The notes under the pieces are model-generated. The model had not been told where the DNA came from. It worked only from the letters and a program-made list of their open reading frames with translations, and did no database searches. 64,000 bases of DNA from NCBI RefSeq assembly GCF_023701485.1, contig NZ_JAMQBK010000023.1, positions 132,284-196,283 on the forward strand. The letters run 5' to 3'. This document shows positions 35,498 to 43,879 of the stretch, piece by piece (positions within the stretch are counted from its first letter, which is position 1; each line of letters opens with the position of its first letter). The position numbers and the translations under genes were made by a program. The DNA is from Aporhodopirellula aestuarii. GTDB taxonomy: Bacteria > Planctomycetota > Planctomycetia > Pirellulales > Pirellulaceae.

Positions 35498-36591
35498 AAG
35501 GGCACTGAACCGGGTGGATCATCCCCGTCGTCGAGATCGTCCAGGTGATCTTCGAACGTACTGCCACGTACTTCGTGATCATCCAGAAAGCTTTCTTCGT
35601 CGTCGTCATCGTCGAGCAATTCATCGAGCTCGTCGTCCATCTCCTCGTCGCCGGGATCGAGCAAGTGCTCGGGCGGTTCGTGCGGGTCTTCGGGGAACCA
35701 TCGAATCGTCGGCCGCGGCGGATCTGATAGAGATGTGCCACACTCGATCGCCGACCAACTAATGTCGCCAGGCCCGTCGGCTGTATCCCCCGTGCAAACG
35801 TCTTCGTCCCCGGCAAGCAGATACAGCGTGGCGTGGCGAAGGAAATTTTCGATGTCGCCGGGCTGGTAAATGTCCCGCCGACAAACGGCTTCCATGTCCG
35901 GCAGATCAAACTGGCCGTTGCCAACCGTGTCCATCACAACCCAGCCGTCCTCTTCGGCAAAAATCCTCACGTTTGTCCACATATCCAGCGGCGGCAGTTC
36001 ATAGCACCACGCATGGTTGAGCCCCTGACGCAGCAAGGTGGCGTCCCGCAGGATTTCGCCGCCGGGGTTGAAGTAGCACAACGCATGCGGTGATTCCAGC
36101 AAAGCGGTGACGGCCCGGGTCAGCGTTTGAAGTTCGGCGATGGCGTCGTAATCCTCCGGCACCATCGGGAGATCTTCGTCATCGTCCTCATCCGAGCCGA
36201 GCACATAACTGATCAGAAGGCGGACGTGGGCTGTGTGCTGGGACACGATATCGGGCGCCCCGTCCCAACCCCACGACTGTGAAGTTGCCCGGTCCAAACC
36301 GCCGGGAAAGGCTAGAGGTCCGAATTGTCCAAGTGACCACGCGACGAACCGTTCAGGGGATTCGTCGGGATCGCCCATATCGTCGGGCCAAGGGGAACTG
36401 GTGGGCGTGACCAACAAATGCCCCCCCACCTCCGGCCGAAACGCGTAAACGAGGGTCTCGGGGGCATCCTCGTCGTCGGCCTCCTGGCGTGCGACCAATT
36501 CGAACGATTTCAGACGCTCTTGGATTTCCTCCAGCGGAAGTGGCTGCTTCAACAGCACACACATCCCCTGGGTGAACAATCCTTTAGCCAT
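35494..36591 (-). CDS. DUF4261-like protein with acidic tail
   Basis: 365 residues from ATG 36591, which has AGGAG seven bases upstream; the open frame to 36672 is discarded. Residues 1-260 resemble proteins of the DUF4261 type (GMCVLLKQPLPLEEIQERL, HTAHVRLLISYVLG, LCYFNPGGEILRD), seen in many bacteria without known function. The last 80 residues are strongly acidic (DELDELLDDDDDEESFLDD). No signal peptide or membrane helix is visible, so it is a cytoplasmic protein. It faces the hydrolase convergently and has a large empty region upstream. Confidence 0.65.
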   Translation of the reverse strand: MAKGLFTQGMCVLLKQPLPLEEIQERLKSFELVARQEADDEDAPETLVYAFRPEVGGHLLVTPTSSPWPDDMGDPDESPERFVAWSLGQFGPLAFPGGLDRATSQSWGWDGAPDIVSQHTAHVRLLISYVLGSDEDDDEDLPMVPEDYDAIAELQTLTRAVTALLESPHALCYFNPGGEILRDATLLRQGLNHAWCYELPPLDMWTNVRIFAEEDGWVVMDTVGNGQFDLPDMEAVCRRDIYQPGDIENFLRHATLYLLAGDEDVCTGDTADGPGDISWSAIECGTSLSDPPRPTIRWFPEDPHEPPEHLLDPGDEEMDDELDELLDDDDDEESFLDDHEVRGSTFEDHLDDLDDGDDPPGSVPF

Positions 36592-37195
36592 CAAGTCACT
36601 CCTGTCCGGTTGGTTTTGCCGGCGATTTTCTCCGTACTGCCGGGGGCGCCGAACCGATCGGTTTTCTGTCACGCCATTTTTTTTCTCGCTCTCGCAGACC
36701 TCAATCTAAGGCAGAGTGGGTATTAAAGCGACCGTTTGACCGTCATTTTGCAACGGTTGCAACAAAAATAACGAAGGCAAGTTGGGAAATTGGAGTGATC
36801 ATTCCGCCCGGGAGGGACGAACAAAATCACAGCTGGGCTGTATAAATTAGAGTTGACTAGTTCCTACTACTTAACAGAGGGCCACCCGTGGGCCGCCCCT
36901 CGACTTATCAACAGAATTCTCATCTGGGGGGTATTCGGTAGAAAAACATTAAGACTGCTAACATTGAGCGTCATTTTCCGTAATAATCCATTACGGTTGC
37001 CACTACTGGTTGCCGCTTTTCTACCTTATAGAGGTAGGGCTATTTCCTACCTTTTGGAGGTAGGTGATTAGGAGTCCCCCCGATTTTCAGGTACCACACG
37101 TTTTTTCGTTGGAACCGAATGAGTCGAGCCACCGTCTACTTGCCGAATACCTCTTCTTCTCGCAACGTCACCCCCCTACAGTTTGGAAAGTTCCA
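36592..37195. other. 604-base regulatory gap between divergent genes
   Basis: No coding frame here looks real. The left part holds the leader of the DUF4261-like gene. From 36737 it becomes AT-richer than its surroundings, with A-tracts and stretches such as GTATAAATTAGAGTTGACTAG (36841-36859). From 36978 to 37064 it contains three inverted repeats and one direct repeat, listed separately. The last 130 bases before the response regulator (37065-37195) form a 5' leader without hairpin structure that I can see. Confidence 0.6.
36978..37064. promoter_or_regulatory. cluster of three N5-spaced dyads upstream of the response regulator
   Basis: Three inverted repeats share the same architecture. 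They are CCGTAAT-N5-ATTACGG (36978-36996), CTACCT-N5-AGGTAG (37021-37037) and CCTACCT-N5-AGGTAGG (37046-37064). The last two share the half-site CTACCT. A direct repeat GGTTGCC occurs at 36995 and 37008. Half-sites with TACC/GGTA are of the kind bound by NarL/FixJ/GerE-type helix-turn-helix proteins, and the gene downstream encodes one, so autoregulation is a reasonable inference. As RNA, the second and third would form tandem hairpins. Confidence 0.45.
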
Positions 37196-37828
37196 ATGTC
37201 AAAACGACTCCTTATCGTCGATGATCACGCCGTGTCACGGTTGGGTACTCGTGCCGCCCTTGCTAATACCGACATCGAAGTGATCGGCGAAGCGACCAAA
37301 GCCGCCGAAGCCCTTGAGTTCATCAGCAATGATGTCCCCGATGCGATCCTCCTCGACATCCGGATGGATGGCGGCGATGGACTTAACACACTCGGTCGTG
37401 TCAAACTCGACCATCCTGATCTCCCCGTTCTGCTGTTCTCGGGATACGACAATCCGACCTACGTCGCCCGCGCAGTTGCCTTGGGAGCGTCCGGATACGT
37501 TCTTAAGACCGCCCCCGTCGAACGACTGATCGAAGCACTCAATCTGTGCTTCGCTGGCGAGCAATCGTGGACCCGCGAAGAACTTCGTCGCGTCACCGGC
37601 GCCCTGGCGACTCCGCGGATGAACCAAGACATCGACGTGCCCTTGACTCAGCGTGAAAGCGAAGTCTTGCGTCAGATGGCTCTCGGTTTGACCAACAAAG
37701 AAATCGCCAAGATGCTCGGCATCAGCTACGAAACGGTCAAAGAGCACGTCCAGCACATTTTGCGTAAACTCGGCGTTTCCGATCGCACCCAAGCTGCTGT
37801 TTGGGCCGTCCGCAAGAACCTCGTGTAA
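37196..37828 (+). CDS. NarL/FixJ-family response regulator
   Basis: 210 residues from ATG 37196; the frame is open upstream from 37064 but homology starts here. Receiver domain: LIVDDHAVSRLG, phospho-acceptor Asp54 in AILLDIRMDGG, VLLFSGYD and YVLKTAP with the conserved Lys. LuxR-type HTH (about 145-205): LTQRESEVLRQMALGLTNKEIAKMLGISYETVKEHVQHILRKL. The cognate sensor kinase is not in this window, so it is an orphan locally. A good intrinsic terminator follows. The dyads upstream suggest it controls itself. Confidence 0.95.
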   Translation: MSKRLLIVDDHAVSRLGTRAALANTDIEVIGEATKAAEALEFISNDVPDAILLDIRMDGGDGLNTLGRVKLDHPDLPVLLFSGYDNPTYVARAVALGASGYVLKTAPVERLIEALNLCFAGEQSWTREELRRVTGALATPRMNQDIDVPLTQRESEVLRQMALGLTNKEIAKMLGISYETVKEHVQHILRKLGVSDRTQAAVWAVRKNLV

Positions 37829-37998
37829 GACACGTACTCGAAGAGGTCGGGTTGTCATCGCCTCTGCCACGACAACCCGGTAGCTTTGCCGTTGGCAAAC
37901 TCATTCAAACGACGACGCGGGTGCCCCCCGCTAGTTTTCAGAACCAAGAAGCGTTTGTGCGTCTGTTCTGAAACAGAACTTATCGACGATTGCGAATA

Positions 37999-38039
37999 CC
38001 TCTCGCCCGGACCTTTCGCGTCCGAACGGGAGGTTTTTT
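37999..38039 (+). terminator. intrinsic terminator of the response-regulator gene
   Basis: CCTCTCG pairs with CGGGAGG (one G-U) and the inner CGGAC pairs with GTCCG around CTTTCGC. TTTTTT follows immediately. It lies 170 bases after the stop codon and fits a rho-independent terminator. Confidence 0.8.
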
Positions 38040-38100
38040 AATTGCATCTCGACGTTTGCAGCCCTACCTCAAATTTCTAACGTTCCAATAGCCGATCAGC

Positions 38101-39477
38101 ATGGATCTCCTTCCCCGCACCGCGTTGACCGAGTTTACCCTGCGCCTCGAAGAAGAGGCGTACCGATACCGAACACCCATGAAGTTCGGAGGACGCGTTG
38201 TGACGGACGTAACCGTGGTGAACGTTCACTGCGACACGACCCTGGCCGATGGGCGTCGCGGATGTGGTCTCGGCAGCATGACGATGGGCGTCGCGTGGGC
38301 GTGGCCGGATCCGGAGATCCAGGACGCGACCAAGCTCAGCATCATTGTGAAGCTCGCTCGCCGGATCGCCGCCGCGTTTGAATCGTCAGGCGAAACCGGA
38401 CACCCGATCGAAATCTGCGTCCGATTAGCGGCAACACGCAAGCGGATCGCAACCGAAGTCGCCGAGCAATACGGTCTCACGCAACCAATTCCTGAACTCG
38501 CCGTCTTACTCGCCGGATCGCCGATCGAAGCGGCACTATTCGACGCCCACGGCAAGGCAGCCGGGGCGAGCAGCTACGCCTTGCTCACCAGCGAACATCT
38601 TCCATCGGATCTCGGCGAACTCCTGCACGACGAAGCCTATCGAGGCCTCACTCTCGATCAGTTCATCTCGCCACGTCCAAGCGACACGCTGCCGCTGTAT
38701 CACCTCGTCGGTGCTCTCGACCCGCTGACGCCGGCAGACGTCGAAGCCCCAGTCAACGACGGATTGCCTGAGACACTCGGCGATTGGATCCAGCGCAACG
38801 AGTTAACTCACTTGAAAATCAAACTCAACGGCGACGATCCGAACTGGGACCTCGAACGCATCATCAAGATCCACGACGTTGCCAACCAAACACTGCACCG
38901 GGGAAGTTCCACGGGCAAGCCCTATTGGTACTCACTGGATTTCAACGAGCGTTGCCCCAACGAAGAATACGTCCTGCAATTGCTCACCGATTTACAAACG
39001 CGATGCCCCGAAGGTTATGACCGCGTTGAGTACATCGAGCAGCCGACCGCACGCGATCTCACTCGCCCCGACGCCGTAACGATGCACCGCGTGGCCGAAC
39101 GAAAGCCGGTTGTGATCGACGAGTCGTTGACCGACTTGGCGAGCCTGCGTTTGGCGGTTTCGCAGGGTTACACGGGGATTGCTTTAAAAGCGTGCAAAGG
39201 ACACTCCGAAGCACTCCTGCTCGGTGCGGTCGCCCGGCACGAAGGGCTGTTTCTCTGCGTCCAAGACCTCACGTGCGTGGGCGCGTCGCTACTGCACTCG
39301 GCGTCCCTCTCCGCTCACATTCCGGGCGTGGCCGCCGTCGAGAGCAACGGACGACAATACTGCCCCGAAGGAAACTCCTCGTGGATGAATCGGTATCAAC
39401 CGATGTTTGAAATCCGCGGCGGCGAAGTCCCCACCAACCTGCTCGCCGGCGACGGGCTCGGATACGAACTCCCGTAA
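38101..39477 (+). CDS. enolase-superfamily enzyme (mandelate racemase/muconate lactonizing-like)
   Basis: 458 residues. The barrel-domain residues appear in order. KIK (Lys239/Lys241) in HLKIKLNGDD is the base pair, Asp280 in DFNERCP, Glu313 in EYIEQP and Asp340 in IDESL are the metal ligands. KACKG (Lys363/Lys366) on the opposite side resembles dipeptide epimerase/OSBS-type arrangements. The N-terminal capping domain spans about 1-150. The substrate cannot be told; mandelate-racemase-type enzymes typically act on sugar acids or dipeptides. No functional neighbour helps; gltX lies convergently 13 bases downstream. Confidence 0.8.
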   Translation: MDLLPRTALTEFTLRLEEEAYRYRTPMKFGGRVVTDVTVVNVHCDTTLADGRRGCGLGSMTMGVAWAWPDPEIQDATKLSIIVKLARRIAAAFESSGETGHPIEICVRLAATRKRIATEVAEQYGLTQPIPELAVLLAGSPIEAALFDAHGKAAGASSYALLTSEHLPSDLGELLHDEAYRGLTLDQFISPRPSDTLPLYHLVGALDPLTPADVEAPVNDGLPETLGDWIQRNELTHLKIKLNGDDPNWDLERIIKIHDVANQTLHRGSSTGKPYWYSLDFNERCPNEEYVLQLLTDLQTRCPEGYDRVEYIEQPTARDLTRPDAVTMHRVAERKPVVIDESLTDLASLRLAVSQGYTGIALKACKGHSEALLLGAVARHEGLFLCVQDLTCVGASLLHSASLSAHIPGVAAVESNGRQYCPEGNSSWMNRYQPMFEIRGGEVPTNLLAGDGLGYELP

Positions 39478-39490
39478 TCGGAGTCTGCGG

Positions 39491-41044
39491 TTAAGACGCC
39501 TTTGCCAGCGTCTGGTCGATTCGCGCCAGCGTCCGTTCTTTGCCGACCACTTCCAGCGTTTCGAACATGCCGAAACCGCCTGCGGCACCCGTGGTCGCGA
39601 CACGAAGAGCGTGGATGATGTCACCCAAACCGATCGACTCTTGCTCACAAAATGTGTTCAGGGTTTGCTCAACCGACGCGGCCGAAAAGTCCTCGCATGT
39701 CGCAAGATGCTCTCGCAATTTGCTGAGCAATTCGACGGCGTTGCCCGGTTTGACGATCCGTTTCTGATACGCCTTGTCGTTGATTTCATAATCGTCGACA
39801 AAGCAATAATCGAAATCGATGATGTCGCCCGCCATCCTCAACCGGTCACCGACGGCGGCGACCACGCTCGCCAATCGCTTCTCTGAACTCGCGTCGCCCG
39901 GCTCCACCCAACCCGCGGCGACCGCGAACGGTTTGACTCGCTCGGTACGCTGCTCATCGGACAACGCGGCGAACGCGTCCGCTTGGAACGACGTCAACTT
40001 CGCGGGATCGAAGGAAGCCGGCGCTTTGTTGACCCGCGCAAGCGTAAACAGCTCGATCATCTCATCGCGGGTGAATTTCTCACGCTCACCATCGAGCGAC
40101 CATCCAAGCAACATCAGGTAGTTCAGCAGGGCGTCAGGCAGAAAGCCGATCTCGCGATAAAAGTCCACCAGCACCGGATTGAAGGTGTCGTCATCGGTGG
40201 TCAACTTGCACCGCTCCGCGATTGCCTTCCCGCGAGTCATCAGGTTCGCGAAATCGCGATTTTTGAGGTACTTGTCCAGCTTTCGCTTGCTGAGCTTGGC
40301 CGTACCTCCGGGTTCGGCGACATACGGCAGGTGGGCATAGGTCGGCAACGGATACCCGAGCGACTCAGCGATGAATGCCTGACGTGGCGTGTTAGGCAAA
40401 TGCTCCGCCGCACGAACGACATGGGTGATCCCAAACGCATGATCATCCACGACGCTGGCGAGGTGATACAACGGACTGCCATCGGCCCGCGCAATCACGT
40501 GGTCTTGCTCGGACGCCCATTCGACTACCACTTTGCCTCGGATCAAGTCTTCAATGACACATTGGCCCTCGCGTGGCATCTTCAATCGGACAACGCCCTC
40601 GCGGCCTTCGGCTTCGTACTTTTGAACCGTCGCCTCGTCTTCGGCCATCCATCGACGATCGTAAACAAACGCCTGACCACTTTCACGAGCGGACTCGCGG
40701 AGAGTTTGGAGCTCCTCGGGCTTCGCAAAATCCCGATATGCGTGGCCGGACGCGAGCAATTTGGCGATCGCGTCGGCGTAGAGTTCGCCTCGCTGCGATT
40801 GGAAATAGGGCTCATGGGGCCCGCCAACTTCCGGGCCTTCGTCCCAGTCCATTCCGAGCCAACGAAATCCTTCCAAAATCGGCTGCAGAGCCGCCTGGAC
40901 GTTTCGTCCGGCGTCGGTGTCGTCAATCCGCAAGATGAATTGACCACCACTTTGACGAGCGAGCAACCAATTGAACAAGGCGGTGCGTACGCCACCGATG
41001 TGCAGGTATCCGGTCGGGCTGGGTGCGAATCGGGTGCGAATCAT
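39491..41044 (-). CDS. gltX: glutamate-tRNA ligase
   Basis: 517 residues. The class I signature is [14 protein letters not shown] (HIGH-like HIGG), and KLSKRK is the KMSKS counterpart at about residue 250. It charges tRNA-Glu, and often tRNA-Gln when that organism uses the amidotransferase route; GatCAB genes are not seen here. The anticodon-binding domain fills the C-terminal 200 residues. It ends convergently against the enolase-superfamily gene and starts 241 bases from the AraC-type gene. Confidence 0.96.
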   Translation of the reverse strand: MIRTRFAPSPTGYLHIGGVRTALFNWLLARQSGGQFILRIDDTDAGRNVQAALQPILEGFRWLGMDWDEGPEVGGPHEPYFQSQRGELYADAIAKLLASGHAYRDFAKPEELQTLRESARESGQAFVYDRRWMAEDEATVQKYEAEGREGVVRLKMPREGQCVIEDLIRGKVVVEWASEQDHVIARADGSPLYHLASVVDDHAFGITHVVRAAEHLPNTPRQAFIAESLGYPLPTYAHLPYVAEPGGTAKLSKRKLDKYLKNRDFANLMTRGKAIAERCKLTTDDDTFNPVLVDFYREIGFLPDALLNYLMLLGWSLDGEREKFTRDEMIELFTLARVNKAPASFDPAKLTSFQADAFAALSDEQRTERVKPFAVAAGWVEPGDASSEKRLASVVAAVGDRLRMAGDIIDFDYCFVDDYEINDKAYQKRIVKPGNAVELLSKLREHLATCEDFSAASVEQTLNTFCEQESIGLGDIIHALRVATTGAAGGFGMFETLEVVGKERTLARIDQTLAKAS

Positions 41045-41145
41045 GAGAAAACGATGCTGGTGGGGGAGCGGACGTGATGCCGAAGTGAGAAAATCCGCCC
41101 GCCAGTGGGTTCACCACGAGTGTTAGTGAACTGCAAAACGCGACG

Positions 41146-41161
41146 GTCCGGTTTTCCGGAC
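41146..41161. repeat. perfect hairpin in the gltX upstream region
   Basis: GTCCGG-TTTT-CCGGAC is a perfect 6-4-6 inverted repeat about 100 bases upstream of gltX. No T-run follows. It could be an operator or an incidental stem. Confidence 0.25.
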
Positions 41162-41285
41162 ATTCTGCCAGCAAATCGCGATAAAGAAAGTGGGCTCCGC
41201 TCCCGTCAGCTCACTGCCCGGCATGAGGCGTCCGCCTACCAACACCTCCGCCGAAGTCCGGCATGCTCGGCTAACGCGTCAGGCA

Positions 41286-42434
41286 TCAACGACCGCGACG
41301 ATAGCGTCCCGGTGGCATGTTCATGGCGCGGCGGAACGCAACGCTCATGTATTCTTCGTTCTGGTACCCGGTTCGCTGTGCGATCTCGGCCAACGTCAGC
41401 CCCGTTTCATTGAGTAACTGGCATACGCGACTGATCCGGCGACGAGTGATCTCCTGATGCAACGTCCGACCCACTCGAGCTTGAAAACGCGACTCGAGCG
41501 AGCGTCGCGAAACCGAAACGGCCGCCACGACATCCTGAACGTTGATCCCGTCGCAGTGATGATCGCGAATGAACCGAACCGCCACGGCAATGTCTTTGTC
41601 CTCGATCGCCAACACGTCGGTTGATTGACGCATCGCAATTCCCATCGGATCCACCAAAGTGCAGGCGTTTTCGAGTTCCTCGCCACGCATCAAACGATCG
41701 AGATTCTTCGCCGCTTCGTACCCAACCCGTTTTCCGGCCAAGATCACGCTCGAGAGTGACGGCGTGCACAAATCACACAGGACCTCGTCGTTGTTCACGC
41801 CGAGCACCGCGATCTGCTCGGGTACCCGAATCTTATTCGATCGACAAACGGTGAGTACTTGCTGCGCCTTCTCGTCGTTGACGGCAAACAATCCGATCGG
41901 CATTGGCAGCGAACGTAGCCAGCGGGCGAGACGGTTGCGCTGTTCGTCAGTCGAAGAATCACCTTCGGGCGATTCCTCGTGATCGAAACGATGGCATTTG
42001 AATCCCGCTTCTTCGACGCACTGAGCAAAGGCCGCCGAACGCAGTGTCGAGCATCGACTACCGGGTTCGCCGCAAAACGCGTACGACTCAAATCCGCACT
42101 GCCGGAGATGCTCAAACGCCATTTGGGCGACGCCTGACTCATTAATTTCCACGTATGGAACACGGGGCAAGTGCTCCGCGGCGTTCACAGCCACCGCGGG
42201 GATATCCAGGTTCTGAACCGTATTGGCAACCGATTCACTATCCGTCCTGGCGATAATTCCGTCGCCCTTCCACCTTGCCAACCAGTCCGGCGAACAAGCA
42301 CCGATCTCATGTTCGGACAGGTAGATTGACCAAGTCTCGTTCTCATTCATGTACGAGGCAATGCCTTGCAACAACGAGCGCGTATACGAGTTGGAGTTTT
42401 CGACTAAGAGGGTGACAGCTTTGCTTTGATTCAT
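41286..42434 (-). CDS. XylR-type AraC-family transcriptional regulator
   Basis: 382 residues. The N-terminal 265 residues are a LacI/periplasmic-binding-like domain (VTLLVENSNSYTRSLLQGIASYM, GLFAVNDEKAQQVLTVCR, VLGVNNDEVLCDLCTPSLSSV). This combination with a C-terminal AraC HTH is typical of XylR from E. coli. The C-terminal HTH pair is at about 280-380, with SVSRRSLESRFQARVGRTLHQEI and LAEIAQRTGYQNEEYMSVAFRRAMNMPPGRYRR. It probably senses a pentose or related sugar. No target genes are adjacent. Confidence 0.92.
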   Translation of the reverse strand: MNQSKAVTLLVENSNSYTRSLLQGIASYMNENETWSIYLSEHEIGACSPDWLARWKGDGIIARTDSESVANTVQNLDIPAVAVNAAEHLPRVPYVEINESGVAQMAFEHLRQCGFESYAFCGEPGSRCSTLRSAAFAQCVEEAGFKCHRFDHEESPEGDSSTDEQRNRLARWLRSLPMPIGLFAVNDEKAQQVLTVCRSNKIRVPEQIAVLGVNNDEVLCDLCTPSLSSVILAGKRVGYEAAKNLDRLMRGEELENACTLVDPMGIAMRQSTDVLAIEDKDIAVAVRFIRDHHCDGINVQDVVAAVSVSRRSLESRFQARVGRTLHQEITRRRISRVCQLLNETGLTLAEIAQRTGYQNEEYMSVAFRRAMNMPPGRYRRGR

Positions 42435-42505
42435 GCCCCGAACCTATGCACGATGGGAAAAACCCAATGTTACCCATCACATTCGACTGCGGCTAGCCAG
42501 AATCC

Positions 42506-42535
42506 AACCCCCCGCAAGGCAGGGGGTTCATTTTT
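42506..42535 (+). terminator. AACCCCC/GGGGGTT hairpin with T-run
   Basis: AACCCCC pairs with GGGGGTT, followed by CATTTTT, which looks like an intrinsic terminator reading rightward. Both flanking genes (AraC regulator, L7/L12-like peptide) read leftward, so it would end antisense transcription or act as a stem without a T-run for the leftward transcript. Confidence 0.45.
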
Positions 42536-42794
42536 AAGCGCACAGCAGCGTGATACCTGCCTTTAAAGCTACCGCAACGAGCAGGAAAGCCCCCGCACAG
42601 CCGGTCTTAGAATTTACGAGAAAACTTTCCGGCGAAGACGCTTTCAATTCTCGCTCCAGATCTTCCACCGCGTTCTTGGCATCGAGCAAACTAGAGTGCT
42701 CCGCTGTCCGATAGACTTTAACCGCTTCCAGCTTCCGGCCCCTGAGGAGCAAGTCACGGATTTCCTCGAGAATTTCGGGCGATGGTTCGCTCAT
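42534..42794 (-). CDS. small protein with a ribosomal L7/L12 C-terminal-like domain and a membrane tail
   Basis: 86 residues. Residues 12-48 (IRDLLLRGRKLEAVKVYR, SSLLDAKNAVEDLE) match the helical part of the L7/L12 C-terminal domain, where K-x-E-A-I/V-K-x-Y-R and L-x-D/E-A-K are hallmark positions. The rest is unlike L12: residues 66-85 are hydrophobic (GCAGAFLLVAVALKAGITLLCA) and would insert in a membrane. Related stand-alone L12-CTD-like proteins are known in other bacteria, function unknown. The gene reads leftward with its stop at the hairpin above. Confidence 0.7.
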   Translation of the reverse strand: MSEPSPEILEEIRDLLLRGRKLEAVKVYRTAEHSSLLDAKNAVEDLERELKASSPESFLVNSKTGCAGAFLLVAVALKAGITLLCA

Positions 42795-42870
42795 CGTTGA
42801 CTCATCCGATTCAGGGACTGTGATCAGGAGCCGCCGATCTTAACACACCCATGAATGCTGGCGAACGACC

Positions 42871-42924
42871 GGTGTTCCCGGACAATGCGGTGCTTGCCTG
42901 GAATGCGGTGTTTTCCGGCAATGG
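42871..42924. repeat. three tandem copies of an imperfect 18-base repeat
   Basis: Units at 42871, 42889 and 42907 each begin GGTG and end AATGC or AATGG, with 13 of 18 positions shared between neighbouring units by eye. A degraded fourth copy may lie at 42853. The tract is in the gap between the L7/L12-like gene and the TPR gene and does not belong to a real reading frame. Confidence 0.6.
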
Positions 42925-43051
42925 ATCGGGTAGCCTACATTTCCCTATCTCGCGCCTCGCTGATCGTGGACAACAAAAGCGGATGTACTGAACCGTGAAA
43001 TACCACCTCGGCAATCCCGCATCAAATGACCTCAAAGCACGCAGAGTCGCC

Positions 43052-43762
43052 ATGATTTTTCCCGCCCGTGTCTGTCTCGGCTTGGCGTTTCTCCTGTTGA
43101 GCCACGCTCTGTCCGGCATTTCTTGCTGGTCGAATGACCACACCCAACGTCGTCAGGCCGCGATCACGCGTGCCACCGCCATCGTCGACTCGCAAGGCGG
43201 TTCACCTACCGCATCAGCACTGACCGAACTCGGCGACGCATTGTTGCGGGGTGGTCGCTGCGCCGAAGCGGTTTCGAACTTCGAACGCGCCCTCGAGCTT
43301 GACCCTCAATTAGAACCCTATCTTTGGCAACACGGCATCGCGTTGTTCTTTGTCGGTCGCTATGACGACGCCCGAGCGTTATTTGAAAAACATCGGTTGG
43401 TGAACCCACACGATGTTGAAAACGCCGCTTGGCATTTCCTATGTGTCGCCAAGTCCAAAGACGTCGATCAAGCCCGAAAGATCCTCTTGCCCGCCCCCGG
43501 CGATTCGCGGGTACCGATGGAACAGGTGCTTGAGCGACTTCCGGGCGGCGACTTTCAAGACATTCGCACAGCGATCGATGAAACGAAGGGCACGACAGGG
43601 CACGCATCAGCCGCTTTCTACGGTGCCTTTTACATCGGGCTGATTGCGGACGCGGAAGGGGACCGTGAGACAGCCAAAACTCATCTCGACCGAGCCGCCT
43701 CCACCGACTTCACCTATTACATGGCGGACGTCGCCCGCGTCTACGCAAAGCACTTGCAGTAG
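43052..43762 (+). CDS. secreted tetratricopeptide-repeat protein
   Basis: 236 residues from ATG 43052, with a signal peptide (FPARVCLGLAFLLLSHALSG, cleavage near residue 25). The GTG at 42995 would add 19 polar residues before it and is unlikely. From residue 50, TPR-type helices are visible: TALTELGDALLRGGRCAEAVSNFERALELDP and YDDARALFEKHRLVNP. A second, less regular pair is AKTHLDRAASTDFTYY. It is probably a protein-binding repeat protein of the envelope. No partner is indicated. Confidence 0.75.
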   Translation: MIFPARVCLGLAFLLLSHALSGISCWSNDHTQRRQAAITRATAIVDSQGGSPTASALTELGDALLRGGRCAEAVSNFERALELDPQLEPYLWQHGIALFFVGRYDDARALFEKHRLVNPHDVENAAWHFLCVAKSKDVDQARKILLPAPGDSRVPMEQVLERLPGGDFQDIRTAIDETKGTTGHASAAFYGAFYIGLIADAEGDRETAKTHLDRAASTDFTYYMADVARVYAKHLQ

Positions 43763-43879
43763 CAGGCGAACAGCACGCATTCAGGTAGCGTCATCGGGCT
43801 TGTGCTAATATGTGCCTACGCACGTTCGCAGTGCGTCCCTCCCCATCCTCCCCACCTCGAAACAGATGCGGCGATCTTG

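Noticed and set aside
39983..41077. 364-residue open frame on the + strand over gltX
   Set aside because: Antisense shadow of a confidently identified aminoacyl-tRNA synthetase.
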